Shown one piece after another: positions 1-12,052 of a DNA stretch of 64,000 bases; positions within the stretch are counted from its first letter, which is position 1; each line of letters opens with the position of its first letter. Below the pieces are notes generated by a model. That model worked only from the letters and a program-made list of their open reading frames with translations, was not told the origin of the DNA and made no database searches. Position numbers and translations under genes: made by a program. This stretch comes from Rugamonas fusca (GTDB lineage: Bacteria; Pseudomonadota; Gammaproteobacteria; Burkholderiales; Burkholderiaceae_D), in NCBI RefSeq assembly GCF_014042365.1, contig NZ_JACEZS010000003.1, positions 186,001 to 250,000 on the forward strand, read 5' to 3'.

Positions 1-1898
1 TCGTCGGCGGTGGTCACGCCGGTACCGAGGCGGCCCTCGCTTCCGCCCGCATGGGGCAGAAGACTCTGCTGTTGACCCACAACATAGAGACGCTGGGCCA
101 GATGTCGTGCAACCCGTCCATCGGCGGTATCGGCAAAGGCCACCTGGTCAAGGAAGTCGACGCCATGGGCGGCGCGATGGCCATCGCCACCGACGAGTCG
201 GGCATCCAGTTCCGCATCCTCAATTCCTCCAAAGGCCCCGCCGTGCGCGCCACCCGCGCCCAGGCCGATCGCATGTTGTACAAGCAAGCCATCCGTTCGC
301 GGCTGGAGAACCAGCCCAACCTGTGGCTGTTCCAGCAAGCCGTGGACGACCTGATGGTGGAGGGCGACCGCGTGGTCGGCGCCGTCACCCAGATCGGTTT
401 GAAGTTCCTGTCGCGCGCCGTGGTGCTGACGGCTGGCACTTTCCTGGACGGAAAGATCCACGTCGGCCTGCAAAACTATTCGGCCGGCCGCGCTGGTGAT
501 CCGCCCGCCATTTCCTTGTCGGCCCGCCTGAAGGAACTGAAGCTGCCGCAAGGCCGCCTGAAGACGGGTACGCCGCCGCGCATCGACGGCCGCAGCATCG
601 ACTTCGCCGCCATGACGGAACAACCCGGCGATCTCGATCCGGTGCCGGTGTTCTCCGTGATGGGCAACGCCGCCATGCACCCGCGCCAGATGCCGTGCTG
701 GGTGACGCACACCAACAGCCAGACGCACGACATCATCCGCGCCGGCCTGGACCGCAGCCCCATGTACACGGGCGTGATCGAGGGCGTCGGCCCGCGCTAC
801 TGCCCGTCCATCGAGGACAAGATCCACCGCTTCTCGGCCAAGGAATCGCACCAGATTTTCCTGGAACCGGAAGGCCTGACCACCAACGAGTTCTACCCGA
901 ACGGCATCTCCACCAGCCTGCCATTCGACGTGCAGCTGAACCTGGTGCGCTCGATGAAGGGCATGGAGAACGCCTTCATCCTGCGTCCCGGCTATGCCAT
1001 CGAATACGATTATTTCGACCCGCGCGGCCTGAAGGCCTCGCTGGAAACGAAGGCCATTTCGGGCCTGTATTTCGCGGGCCAGATCAATGGCACCACCGGC
1101 TACGAGGAAGCGGCCGCGCAAGGCATGCTGGCCGGTATCAACGCGGCCCTGCAAACGTCGGGCCGCGAGTCGTGGACGCCGGGCCGTTCCGAAGCCTATT
1201 TGGGCGTGCTGGTCGACGACCTCGTCACGCAGGGCGTGCAGGAACCGTACCGCATGTTCACCAGCCGCGCCGAGTATCGCCTGAGCCTGCGTGAAGACAA
1301 TGCCGACATGCGCCTGACGGAAATCGGCCGCAAGCTCGGCTGCGTGGGCGATGCCCAGTGGGAAGCGTTCGACCGCAAGCGCGAAGCGGTGGCACAGGAA
1401 CTGGAACGGCTGCGTTCCACGTGGGTCAACCCCCGCATCCTGGCGGCGGCGGAATCGGAGCGTGTGATTGGCCAGGCCATCGAGCGCGAGTATTCGCTGG
1501 CCGATCTGCTGCGCCGTCCCGGCGTCGCCTACGACAAGCTGATGAGCCTGTCCGGTGTCGATGGCCGCGAGCTGGCCGGTCCCGGCGTGACCGATGACGC
1601 CGTGCGCGAGCAGGTGGAAATCCAGCTCAAGTATTCGGGCTATATCGACCGCCAGACGCGCGAAGTGGAGCGCCACGAGCACTACGAAAACCTCAAGCTG
1701 CCGGAAGCGTTCAACTACCTGGACATCACGGCCTTGTCGGTGGAAGTGCGGCAGAAGCTGCACGCGCAGCGGCCCGAGACGCTGGGCCAGGCTTCGCGTA
1801 TTTCCGGCGTGACGCCAGCCGCCATTTCGCTGCTGCTGGTGCATTTGAAGAAAGCCGGGTATGGCGGTTTCGCCACCCTCAAGGATGAGGTAGCTTGA
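1..1898 (+). CDS. mnmG: tRNA uridine-5-carboxymethylaminomethyl modification enzyme MnmG (GidA), 5' truncated by window edge
   Basis: Flavoprotein that, with MnmE, installs the carboxymethylaminomethyl group on wobble U34 of several tRNAs. The reading frame is open from base 3 and begins inside the FAD-binding glycine loop ([13 protein letters not shown]), so only about a dozen N-terminal residues lie outside the window; 631 residues are visible, close to the family length of about 630-650. Both family signatures are present: [11 protein letters not shown] and [17 protein letters not shown]. The C-terminal helical MnmE/tRNA-binding part is intact. The TGA stop overlaps the ATG of rsmG by one base, implying translational coupling. 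Identification is secure. Confidence 0.97.
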   Translation, partial: VGGGHAGTEAALASARMGQKTLLLTHNIETLGQMSCNPSIGGIGKGHLVKEVDAMGGAMAIATDESGIQFRILNSSKGPAVRATRAQADRMLYKQAIRSRLENQPNLWLFQQAVDDLMVEGDRVVGAVTQIGLKFLSRAVVLTAGTFLDGKIHVGLQNYSAGRAGDPPAISLSARLKELKLPQGRLKTGTPPRIDGRSIDFAAMTEQPGDLDPVPVFSVMGNAAMHPRQMPCWVTHTNSQTHDIIRAGLDRSPMYTGVIEGVGPRYCPSIEDKIHRFSAKESHQIFLEPEGLTTNEFYPNGISTSLPFDVQLNLVRSMKGMENAFILRPGYAIEYDYFDPRGLKASLETKAISGLYFAGQINGTTGYEEAAAQGMLAGINAALQTSGRESWTPGRSEAYLGVLVDDLVTQGVQEPYRMFTSRAEYRLSLREDNADMRLTEIGRKLGCVGDAQWEAFDRKREAVAQELERLRSTWVNPRILAAAESERVIGQAIEREYSLADLLRRPGVAYDKLMSLSGVDGRELAGPGVTDDAVREQVEIQLKYSGYIDRQTREVERHEHYENLKLPEAFNYLDITALSVEVRQKLHAQRPETLGQASRISGVTPAAISLLLVHLKKAGYGGFATLKDEVA

Positions 1899-2545
1899 TG
1901 AAGGTGTTTGACCGTAACGCGCTGTCGCAGGTACTGAACGACGGCATCAAGGCCATGCACCTGGACTTGAGCGGGCAGCAAGTGGAACAGCTGCTCGACT
2001 ACCTGGCGCTGCTGAACAAGTGGAACGGCGTGTACAACCTGACGTCCGTGCGCGACCCGCTGCAGATGGTGACCTTGCACCTGCTCGATTCACTGGCCGC
2101 CGTGCCCGCATTCGCGGGCGCGCGCAACGTGCTGGACGTGGGCGCGGGTGGGGGACTGCCCGGCATCGTGCTGGCCATCGCGCGGCCGGACATGAAAGTG
2201 TCGATGATCGACACCGTGCACAAGAAAACCGCCTTCCTCAACCAGGTGAAGGCGGAGCTGGGCCTGGCCAACGTGACCGTGTACACGATGCGGGTGGAGC
2301 AACTGCAAGTGAAGCAGCCATTCGACGTGATCACCTCGCGGGCGTTCGCGGACCTGTCCGACTTCGTCAACTGGTCGGGACACCTGCTGCAGGAGGGCGG
2401 CCGGTTCATCGCCCTGAAAGGAGTGGCCCCGGCAGAGGAGCGAGAGCGACTGCCAGCCCCATGGAAAGTGAGCAAATTACAGCCTTTGGAGGTGCCGGGG
2501 CTGGGCGCGGAGCGTCATCTGGTGTTTATCGCCAAAACTGAGTAA
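1898..2545 (+). CDS. rsmG: 16S rRNA (guanine527-N7)-methyltransferase RsmG (GidB)
   Basis: SAM-dependent methyltransferase that makes m7G527 in 16S rRNA. The 215-residue protein has the RsmG N-terminal signature YNLTSVRDP (about residues 46-54) and the SAM-binding loop VLDVGAGGGLPG (about 78-89), followed by the acidic strand ending in MIDTVHKK. I chose the ATG at 1898, which overlaps the mnmG stop, over the TTG one codon earlier. The mnmG-rsmG-parA-parB order is the conserved origin-proximal arrangement of many bacteria. The stop codon TAA is also the first three bases of a 14-bp inverted repeat described separately. Confidence 0.96.
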   Translation: MKVFDRNALSQVLNDGIKAMHLDLSGQQVEQLLDYLALLNKWNGVYNLTSVRDPLQMVTLHLLDSLAAVPAFAGARNVLDVGAGGGLPGIVLAIARPDMKVSMIDTVHKKTAFLNQVKAELGLANVTVYTMRVEQLQVKQPFDVITSRAFADLSDFVNWSGHLLQEGGRFIALKGVAPAEERERLPAPWKVSKLQPLEVPGLGAERHLVFIAKTE

Positions 2546-2619
2546 ACGATTTATACGGTTTAAATGGTTTATTCAGTATAAACAGTATAAATCGTTTATA
2601 CCGTAGTAATAGTATAAAT
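2543..2619. repeat. A+T-rich repeat cluster upstream of parA (five GTATAAAY motifs, 14-bp inverted repeat)
   Basis: The rsmG-parA spacer is conspicuously A+T-rich. A perfect 14-bp inverted repeat has arms at 2543-2556 (TAAACGATTTATAC) and 2585-2598. The 8-mer GTATAAAC/T occurs forward at 2576-2583, 2585-2592 and 2612-2619, and in reverse complement at 2549-2556 and 2594-2601. This is not a rho-independent terminator, since the arms are A+T-rich and the spacing is 28 bases. It could be an operator or autoregulatory region of parAB, or an iteron-like protein-binding array. The repeats are directly visible; the function is unknown. Confidence 0.75.
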
Positions 2620-2691
2620 AATATTAATCGTATCGTCGCCGGTTTCATGGAAGCTGGCGCGCAGATACGGCAACTCCTGATAAGAATATAC

Positions 2692-3462
2692 ATGGCGAAA
2701 ATTTTTTGCGTAGCGAATCAAAAGGGCGGCGTGGGCAAGACCACCACCAGCGTGAACCTGGCGGCCGGCCTGGCCAAGCTGGACCAACGTGTGCTGCTGG
2801 TGGACCTGGACCCACAAGGTAATGCCACCATGGGCGCCGGCATCAACAAGGCCGGACTGGCGGCCTCCACCTACGAGGTGATGCTGGGCACATCCGATGT
2901 CGCTAGCGCGCGCCAGCGTTCGGAAGCGGGGCGCTTCGACGTGCTGCCATCGAACCGCGAACTGGCCGGCGCCGAAGTGGAGATGGTGGAGCTCGATAAC
3001 CGCGAGCGCCGCCTGAAGGACGCGCTGGCGCTGGTGGACCAGGACTACGAGTTCATCCTGATCGATTGCCCGCCCGCCTTGTCGATGCTGACCTTGAACG
3101 GCCTGTGCGCGGCGCATGGCGTGATCATCCCCATGCAGTGCGAATACTATGCGCTGGAAGGCTTGTCGGACCTGGTCAACACCATCAAGAAGGTCCATGC
3201 CAACCTGAACCAGGACTTGAAGATCATCGGCCTGCTGCGCGTGATGTTCGATCCGCGCATGACGCTGTCGCAGCAAGTGTCGGCCCAGCTCGAGCAGCAC
3301 TTCGGCGACAAGGTCTTCAACACCATCATCCCGCGCAACGTGCGGCTGGCCGAAGCGCCATCGTACGGCTTGCCGGGCGTCACCTTCGATCCATCGTCCA
3401 AGGGCGCGCAGGCGTACATCGCCTTCGGCGCCGAGATGGTGGAACGCATCAAGAAAATGTAA
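2692..3462 (+). CDS. parA: chromosome-partitioning ATPase ParA (Soj)
   Basis: Deviant Walker-A ATPase that moves ParB-parS complexes to segregate the chromosome origin. The 256-residue product has the deviant P-loop KGGVGKTTT at residues 11-19, the Walker B-like LLVDLDPQGNAT and a second DCPP motif (ILIDCPPALSML). I chose the ATG at 2692 because it gives the family start MAKIFCVANQKGG; the frame is open further upstream but that extension is not conserved-looking. parB follows 14 bases after the stop, so the two form an operon. Length and small basic N-terminus indicate the chromosomal Soj type rather than a plasmid ParA with an HTH domain. Confidence 0.96.
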   Translation: MAKIFCVANQKGGVGKTTTSVNLAAGLAKLDQRVLLVDLDPQGNATMGAGINKAGLAASTYEVMLGTSDVASARQRSEAGRFDVLPSNRELAGAEVEMVELDNRERRLKDALALVDQDYEFILIDCPPALSMLTLNGLCAAHGVIIPMQCEYYALEGLSDLVNTIKKVHANLNQDLKIIGLLRVMFDPRMTLSQQVSAQLEQHFGDKVFNTIIPRNVRLAEAPSYGLPGVTFDPSSKGAQAYIAFGAEMVERIKKM

Positions 3463-3476
3463 GGGAAGTCTCTAGC

Positions 3477-4364
3477 ATGGCAACCAAAAAACTCAAGGGC
3501 CTGGGTCGCGGCCTGGACGCGCTGCTCGGCGGCGATGGCGACCTGAACAACCCGGCGCTGGGCACGCCATCCGAATTGCCCGTGTCGCAAATGCAAGCGG
3601 GTAAGTACCAGCCCCGCACCCGCATGGACGAGGGCGGCCTGCAGGAACTGGCCGCCTCGATCAAGACCCAGGGCATCATGCAGCCCATCCTCGTGCGCCC
3701 GGTCGGCAAGGACAAGGCCAGCGGCCTGACCAAGTATGAAATCATCGCCGGCGAGCGCCGCTTCCGCGCCGCACAAATCGCGGGCCTGGAGCAGCTCCCG
3801 GTGCTGGTGCGCGATGTGGATGACCAGGCCGCCGCCGCCATGGCCCTGATCGAGAACATTCAGCGCGAAGACTTGAATCCGCTGGAAGAAGCACAAGGCA
3901 TCCATCGCCTGATCACGGATTTCAGTTTCACCCACGAACAGGCGGCCACGGCCGTTGGCCGTTCGCGCAGCGCCGTCAGCAATCTGCTGCGTCTGATGAA
4001 TCTGGCCACGCCGGTGCAGACCATGCTGATGGCCGGCGATATCGACATGGGCCACGCCCGTGCGCTGCTGGCCGTGGACGCGGCCACCCAGATCACGCTG
4101 GCCAACCTGGTGGTGGCGAAACGTCTTTCCGTGCGGGAAACCGAAAAACTGGTCAACAAGACGCTGGAAGAGCAAAAGGCCCAGCCGGCCGAAAGAGCCC
4201 AGAAGGAAAAGTCGGGCGACATCCTGCGCCTGGAAGAAGAACTGTCCGACGCGCTGGCCACGCCAGTCGTGTTCAAGATGGGCGCCAAGGGCCGTGGTCA
4301 AATGATCATCGACTTCGCCGACCTTGACATCCTCGATGGCGTGCTGGCCCGCTTGCGCGCCTGA
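3477..4364 (+). CDS. parB: chromosome-partitioning protein ParB (Spo0J)
   Basis: CTP-dependent clamp that loads on parS sites next to the origin and spreads along DNA, partner of ParA. The 295-residue protein begins with the ParA-stimulating basic tail (KKLKGLGRGLDALLGG), has the ParB/CTP-binding motifs GERRFRA (92-98) and ENIQRED (126-132), an HTH around residues 152-175, and a C-terminal dimerisation domain. The ATG at 3477 fits the family start; upstream open frame overlaps parA and is spurious. A strong terminator follows 22 bases after the stop. No good parS palindrome was found in this window. Confidence 0.96.
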   Translation: MATKKLKGLGRGLDALLGGDGDLNNPALGTPSELPVSQMQAGKYQPRTRMDEGGLQELAASIKTQGIMQPILVRPVGKDKASGLTKYEIIAGERRFRAAQIAGLEQLPVLVRDVDDQAAAAMALIENIQREDLNPLEEAQGIHRLITDFSFTHEQAATAVGRSRSAVSNLLRLMNLATPVQTMLMAGDIDMGHARALLAVDAATQITLANLVVAKRLSVRETEKLVNKTLEEQKAQPAERAQKEKSGDILRLEEELSDALATPVVFKMGAKGRGQMIIDFADLDILDGVLARLRA

Positions 4365-4386
4365 CCGAGGATTGTTGCAAAAAGAA

Positions 4387-4419
4387 AACAAGGCGCCTGC
4401 ATGGCGCCTTTTCTTTTTT
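4387..4419 (+). terminator. rho-independent terminator of the parAB operon
   Basis: Perfect 8-bp stem AAGGCGCC (4390-4397) / GGCGCCTT (4403-4410) with a 5-base loop, followed by TTCTTTTTT, and preceded by A-rich sequence that would let it work on the other strand too. It separates parB from the atp operon. Confidence 0.93.
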
Positions 4420-4684
4420 GGATATCCTTCAAGACAACTATTTCTTGCGAGAAAAGTCGAGGACGGAACAGCCCACGTGAAATATTACTGTTGGATAAAT
4501 CCCACCGTCACCATCATTTCCACTGGAATCCGTTGCAAATGGGGCCCGCTGTCAGTTTCACATAAGCAAAAACCCATAAAATACTGCCTCAGGTCAAGCG
4601 CCCCAAAAAGGTGCAAATATTAGTTATATGGTTCTAAAAGCGTCGCTTTCAAGCCGCAAACGCTCTGCTGCGGTGCAGCAATGT

Positions 4685-4714
4685 TTGACGCTAGTACGTA
4701 AAGACACTTATAAT
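4685..4714 (+). promoter_or_regulatory. sigma-70-type promoter of the atp operon
   Basis: TTGACG at 4685-4690 and a perfect TATAAT at 4709-4714 are separated by 18 bases, about 40 bases before the atpI start codon. This is the best-matching housekeeping promoter in the window and sits where the ATP synthase operon must be initiated. Confidence 0.85.
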
Positions 4715-4755
4715 CCCGTGTCTTTGGTATATCGGCATCTCTAGGAAACCGGCGC

Positions 4756-5124
4756 GTGAGTGATACAAAACAAAGTATTTCGCGACCCGTGTACCGAGTT
4801 GTCGCCCTCCAGCTGGTGATCGCCACTGGATTTGCGTTGCTCGTGGGAACCATGAGTGGCGCGTTGAAAGGTTGGTCGGCCGCATACGGCGGAGGAATCG
4901 CAGTCATCGGGAGCCTGATGTACGCGATGATCGTCGCGGGCGGCTCAAATGACGCCAACCGAGCTTTTCGGACGCATATCCGCGCCGAAGTCGTAAAGAT
5001 TTTTATCACGGTAGTGCTGTTCGTACTGGCACTGGCGCTGTTTCAGTCGGCCTCTTGGTTATGGCTGATCTTAGGTTTCGCGGTGGCAACCCTGGCTTAC
5101 TGGTTTTCACTGCTCGCAGTTTAA
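4756..5124 (+). CDS. atpI: ATP synthase protein I (AtpI), assembly factor of the Fo c-ring
   Basis: Small inner-membrane protein thought to help assemble the c-ring of the ATP synthase. The 122-residue product has four predicted membrane segments (roughly residues 14-32, 40-62, 78-98, 100-120), the usual AtpI layout. It starts with GTG at 4756 behind AGGAAA at 4744-4749; no ATG upstream in frame is plausible. It is the first gene of the atp operon, 21 bases upstream of atpB. Sequence conservation of AtpI is always weak, so the call rests on size, topology and position. Confidence 0.9.
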   Translation: MSDTKQSISRPVYRVVALQLVIATGFALLVGTMSGALKGWSAAYGGGIAVIGSLMYAMIVAGGSNDANRAFRTHIRAEVVKIFITVVLFVLALALFQSASWLWLILGFAVATLAYWFSLLAV

Positions 5125-5952
<828 letters not shown>

Positions 5953-6016
5953 GCAACAAATCGTTTTTTCATTTTTTTGGTATCTGTAGTCTTTTTTAAA
6001 ATCTTAGGAGAAATAA
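5953..6016 (+). promoter_or_regulatory. U-rich leader and ribosome binding site of atpE
   Basis: The atpB-atpE spacer contains three runs of six or seven T (within 5960-6000) and ends with the strong site TAGGAGAAATA just before the atpE ATG. In E. coli an A/U-rich translational initiation region raises atpE synthesis so that about ten c subunits are made per complex. This spacer has the same character; the functional parallel is inference. Confidence 0.55.
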
Positions 6017-6298
<282 letters not shown>

Positions 6299-6341
6299 TC
6301 TGCTCCAACCCTAGGAGAAACTTTTAGTTAGGAGCAAAGGT

Positions 6342-6812
6342 ATGGACATCAATATGTCGCTCATCGGCCAGATGATCACCTTCGCGGTGTTGGTCTGGGT
6401 TTCGATGAAGTTCGTATTTCCAGCGCTGAACACGGCGCTGGATGAGCGTGCCAAGCGTATCGCCGACGGTCTGGCCGCCGCTGACCAAGGCCAGCAAGCC
6501 ATGGTCGTGGCTGAAAAGCGTGCGGCCGAAGCACTGGCCGGTGCACGCGAAGAAGCTTCGCAACGCGTTGCGGACGCTGAAAAGCGTGCCCAACTGGTCG
6601 CGGAAGAAATCAAAGCGAACGCACAAGCCGAAGCGGACCGCATCATTGCGCAAGCCAAGGCAGACGCCGATCAGCAAGTGGCCAAGGCTCGCGAAGCACT
6701 GCGCGCTCAGGTGGCTGACCTGGCTGTCAAGGGCGCCGAGCAAATCCTGAAGCGCGAAGTCTCCGCAGCGGCCCACGCCGATCTGCTGTCGCGCCTGGCT
6801 GTCGAGCTGTAA
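6342..6812 (+). CDS. atpF: F1Fo ATP synthase subunit b
   Basis: Peripheral stalk subunit anchoring F1 to Fo. The 156-residue protein, the same length as in E. coli, has one N-terminal membrane helix (residues 5-27) followed by a long, charged, alanine-rich coiled coil that dimerises and binds subunit delta at its C-terminus. It lies 43 bases after atpE and only two bases before the atpH start, consistent with coupled translation. Confidence 0.97.
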   Translation: MDINMSLIGQMITFAVLVWVSMKFVFPALNTALDERAKRIADGLAAADQGQQAMVVAEKRAAEALAGAREEASQRVADAEKRAQLVAEEIKANAQAEADRIIAQAKADADQQVAKAREALRAQVADLAVKGAEQILKREVSAAAHADLLSRLAVEL

Positions 6813-6814
6813 TC

Positions 6815-7360
6815 ATGGCAGAAAACGCAACCGTCGCCCGTCCCTACGCGGAAGCCCTGTTCCGCGTAGCCCAAGCAGGTAAGGAATCGTTCAGCCTCGC
6901 GGCGTGGTCCGAACTGGTGTCCGAACTGGCCCAGATCGGTACCCACCCCGAGGTACAAGCGTTCGCCCGCAATCCGAAAGTGTCGGAAAGCGATGTGATC
7001 GCCACTATCACCGCCCTGGTGAAGTCGCCGCTGAATACGGAAGCCAAGAACTTCCTGGCGATGCTGGTCGAGAATGGCCGCATCAGTCTGCTGCCGGAAA
7101 TCGGCGCGCAATTCCAGCTGTTGAAAAACAGCGTGGAAGGTGCGGCGGATGCAGCCATTTCCAGCGCCTTCGAGCTGAGCGCGGCGCAAGTGGCCGAGCT
7201 GGTCGCGACGCTGGAAAAGAAATTCAGCCGCAAGCTCAATCCAGCCGTCACGGTTGATCCATCGCTGATCGGTGGCGTGCGCGTGGTGGTGGGCGATGAA
7301 GTGCTCGACACTTCGGTCCGCGCCAAGCTGCAGCAAATGCGTGCTGCGCTGGTGGCCTAA
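6815..7360 (+). CDS. atpH: F1 ATP synthase subunit delta
   Basis: Soluble subunit that connects the b-dimer to the top of the alpha3beta3 head. The 181-residue product shows the OSCP/delta start (ARPYAEALF) and the conserved C-terminal strand region [21 protein letters not shown]. Its ATG follows the atpF stop by two bases. Nothing unusual. Confidence 0.97.
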   Translation: MAENATVARPYAEALFRVAQAGKESFSLAAWSELVSELAQIGTHPEVQAFARNPKVSESDVIATITALVKSPLNTEAKNFLAMLVENGRISLLPEIGAQFQLLKNSVEGAADAAISSAFELSAAQVAELVATLEKKFSRKLNPAVTVDPSLIGGVRVVVGDEVLDTSVRAKLQQMRAALVA

Positions 7361-7427
7361 GGGACCGCCTGCTTAGAACAGATTCTTCCCCTCGCGCAAG
7401 CTGAGAGAAACACTTTTAGGAGTTAGT

Positions 7428-8969
7428 ATGCAACTCAACCCATCTGAAATCAGCGAGTTGATCAAGAGCCGGATCCAAGGCCTTGACGGCGGCGCTGAAG
7501 TGCGCAACCAAGGCACGGTTATTTCCGTCGCCGACGGTATCTGCCGCATCCACGGCCTGTCCGACGTGATGCAAGGCGAGATGCTGGAATTCCCTGGCAA
7601 CACCTTCGGTCTGGCGATGAACCTGGAGCGCGACTCCGTGGGCGCCGTGATTCTGGGTGCTTACGAGCACATCTCGGAAGGCGACACGGTCAAGTGCACC
7701 GGCCGTATTCTGGAAGTGCCGGTCGGTCCTGAACTGCGCGGCCGTGTGGTCAACGCGCTGGGCCAGCCGATCGACGGCAAAGGCGCCGTCGATGCCAAGC
7801 TGACCTCGCCGATCGAGAAAATCGCGCCGGGCGTGATCGCCCGTGAATCCGTGTCGCAGCCTATGCAGACCGGCCTGAAGTCGATCGACGCCATGGTGCC
7901 GATCGGCCGCGGCCAGCGTGAGCTGATCATTGGCGACCGCCAGACCGGTAAGTCGGCCGTGGCAGTGGACGCCATCATCAACCAGAAGGGCCAGGGCATG
8001 ACGTGTATCTACGTCGCCATCGGCCAGAAGGCATCGACCATCAAGAACATCGTGCGTTCGCTGGAACAGCACGGCGCGATGGAATACACGATCGTGGTGG
8101 CCGCCTCGGCCGCCGAATCGGCCGCCATGCAGTACATCTCGGCTTACTCGGGCTGCGCGATGGGCGAATACTTCCGTGACCGCGGTGAAGATGCGCTGAT
8201 CGTCTACGATGACCTGTCCAAGCAAGCCGTGGCCTACCGTCAGATCTCGCTGCTGCTGCGCCGCCCACCAGGCCGCGAAGCTTACCCTGGCGACGTGTTC
8301 TACCTGCACAGCCGTCTGCTGGAACGCGCAGCCCGCGTGAACGCCGACTACGTGGAAGCCTTCACCGGTGGCGCCGTCAAGGGCAAGACCGGTTCGCTGA
8401 CGGCACTGCCGATCATCGAAACCCAGGCTGGTGACGTGTCCGCCTTCGTGCCGACCAACGTGATTTCGATTACCGACGGTCAGATCTTCCTGGAAACCTC
8501 GCTGTTCAACGCCGGTATCCGTCCTGCGATTAACGCCGGTATTTCCGTGTCGCGCGTCGGTGGCGCCGCCCAGACCAAGGTCATCAAAAACCTGTCCGGC
8601 GGTATCCGTACCGACCTGGCGCAGTACCGTGAACTGGCTGCGTTCGCGCAGTTCGCTTCCGACCTGGACGAATCGACCCGCAAGCAGCTGGACCGCGGTG
8701 CCCGCGTGACGGAACTGCTGAAGCAGGCGCAATACTCGCCGCTGTCGATTTCGCTGATGGGCGCCTCGCTGTTCGCCGTGAACAAGGGCTACCTGGACGA
8801 CGTCCCAGTCAAGAAAGTGCTGCCATTCGAAGCCGGTCTGCATTCGTACCTGAAGACCAAGCAAGCTGCGCTGCTGGCCAAGATCGAAGAAACCAAGCAA
8901 CTGGACAAGGACGGCGAAGCTGCGCTGTCGGCCGCCATTGCTGATTTCAAGAAATCCGGCGCATTTTAA
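7428..8969 (+). CDS. atpA: F1 ATP synthase subunit alpha
   Basis: Non-catalytic nucleotide-binding subunit of the alpha3beta3 head. The 513-residue protein carries the P-loop GDRQTGKS (169-176), the beta-barrel N-domain, and the C-terminal family signature region with [14 protein letters not shown], the ATPase alpha/beta signature. Length equals that of E. coli AtpA. A strong AGGAG lies six bases before the ATG. The 67-base gap after atpH contains no other gene. Confidence 0.98.
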   Translation: MQLNPSEISELIKSRIQGLDGGAEVRNQGTVISVADGICRIHGLSDVMQGEMLEFPGNTFGLAMNLERDSVGAVILGAYEHISEGDTVKCTGRILEVPVGPELRGRVVNALGQPIDGKGAVDAKLTSPIEKIAPGVIARESVSQPMQTGLKSIDAMVPIGRGQRELIIGDRQTGKSAVAVDAIINQKGQGMTCIYVAIGQKASTIKNIVRSLEQHGAMEYTIVVAASAAESAAMQYISAYSGCAMGEYFRDRGEDALIVYDDLSKQAVAYRQISLLLRRPPGREAYPGDVFYLHSRLLERAARVNADYVEAFTGGAVKGKTGSLTALPIIETQAGDVSAFVPTNVISITDGQIFLETSLFNAGIRPAINAGISVSRVGGAAQTKVIKNLSGGIRTDLAQYRELAAFAQFASDLDESTRKQLDRGARVTELLKQAQYSPLSISLMGASLFAVNKGYLDDVPVKKVLPFEAGLHSYLKTKQAALLAKIEETKQLDKDGEAALSAAIADFKKSGAF

Positions 8970-9030
8970 GCATACCGCGGCCCATCGCTACGGCGGCGGG
9001 CCGCCCCCAGCGCAGAAGGAGTAAGGACTC

Positions 9031-11339
<2,309 letters not shown>

Positions 11340-11353
11340 TCATTGAGTCTGGC

Positions 11354-11379
11354 GCGGCGCCGCCCCCGGGCGGCGCCGC
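11354..11379 (+). promoter_or_regulatory. perfect G+C hairpin between atpD and atpC
   Basis: A 12-bp stem made only of G and C (GCGGCGCCGCCC at 11354-11365, its exact reverse complement at 11368-11379) with a two-base centre lies 14 bases after the atpD stop and 20 bases before the atpC ATG. No T-run follows, so it is not a classical terminator. It could act as an mRNA-processing or stabilising element or lower epsilon synthesis relative to beta. Confidence 0.7.
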
Positions 11380-11399
11380 TTCAACCCGACAGGACACAC

Positions 11400-11822
11400 A
11401 TGGCAAACACTATTCACGTTGACGTGGTTTCCGCCGAAGAGCAGATCTTCTCCGGTGAAGCCGAATTCGTCGCGTTGCCGGGCGAACAGGGCGAGCTGGG
11501 TATCTATCCCAAGCACACGCCGCTGATCACCCGCATCCGTCCGGGCGCGGTGCGCATCCAGGTACCAGGTCAAGCTGAGGAAGAATTTGTCTTCGTCGCT
11601 GGCGGCCTGCTGGAAGTGCAGCCGAACGCCGTGACGGTGCTGGCCGACACCGCGATCCGTGGTCACGATCTGGACGAAGCGAAAGCGACGGCCGCCAAGA
11701 AGCTGGCCGAGGAAGCACTGGCCAACAACACCGGCGCCATCGACTATGCCAAGGCGCAAGCCGAACTGGCAAGCGCGATCGGCCAGCTGGCCGCCATCGC
11801 CAAGCTGCGCGCGAAGCACTAA
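11400..11822 (+). CDS. atpC: F1 ATP synthase subunit epsilon
   Basis: Rotor subunit and intrinsic inhibitor of ATP hydrolysis. The 140-residue product (E. coli 139) has the N-terminal beta-sandwich with [19 protein letters not shown] and a C-terminal two-helix inhibitory domain. I chose ATG 11400, which gives the conserved start [14 protein letters not shown] and has AGGA upstream; the frame is open 19 codons further but runs through the G+C hairpin. Last gene of the operon, followed by a strong terminator. Confidence 0.97.
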   Translation: MANTIHVDVVSAEEQIFSGEAEFVALPGEQGELGIYPKHTPLITRIRPGAVRIQVPGQAEEEFVFVAGGLLEVQPNAVTVLADTAIRGHDLDEAKATAAKKLAEEALANNTGAIDYAKAQAELASAIGQLAAIAKLRAKH

Positions 11823-11844
11823 GCGTCGTCATGCGGCATACAAG

Positions 11845-11872
11845 AAAGGCAGCTTCGGCTGCCTTTTTTTTC
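11845..11872 (+). terminator. rho-independent terminator of the atp operon
   Basis: Perfect 9-bp stem AAAGGCAGC (11845-11853) / GCTGCCTTT (11858-11866) closed by a TTCG tetraloop and followed by an unbroken T-run to about 11871. Lies 22 bases after the atpC stop. Confidence 0.96.
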
Positions 11873-11907
11873 GTCCGCGCCGGTCGACGCAAAAATTGCC
11901 CCACCCC

Positions 11908-11967
11908 AAAATCGGGGACGTAACACGGTTTTTCCATGCGGGAAAATGGTGTTACGTCCCCGATTTT
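11908..11967. repeat. REP-like palindromic repeat, copy 1 (diverged arms)
   Basis: Arms at 11908-11926 and 11949-11967 are exact 19-bp inverted repeats (AAAATCGGGGACGTAACAC), flanking a 22-base centre in which the inner part of the stem is imperfect. The same outer sequence recurs at 46594-46653 in an uninterrupted 27-bp hairpin. Shape, G-rich foot and intergenic placement resemble REP/REPIN elements mobilised by REP-associated tyrosine transposases; no such transposase gene is in the window. Confidence 0.88.
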
Positions 11968-12052
11968 TCTTGCACGAATGGCGCTTGGGTGGGTTATCGG
12001 CCAATGTTGCTGATATTATAAATATCCCCTCTCACCCGATACGGAGATCACC

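Larger units (their letters stand above)
4365..4755. other. parB-atpI intergenic region (391 bp)
   Basis: Gene-free gap holding the parB terminator at its left end and the atp promoter at its right end. Between them (about 4420-4660) the composition is more A+T-rich than the flanking genes and I see no credible reading frame. A small perfect hairpin (TGCTGC-GGT-GCAGCA, 4666-4680) lies four bases before the atp -35 element. CACGTGAAA at 4476-4484 resembles half a parS site only. Confidence 0.7.

Noticed and set aside
4474..4486. CCCACGTGAAATA resembling parS
   Set aside because: Only the central CACGTG and part of the right half match the consensus; the left half is wrong.
4666..4680. Hairpin just before the atp -35 element
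   Set aside because: Six-base stem with a three-base loop, no T-run; too small to call an operator or terminator.
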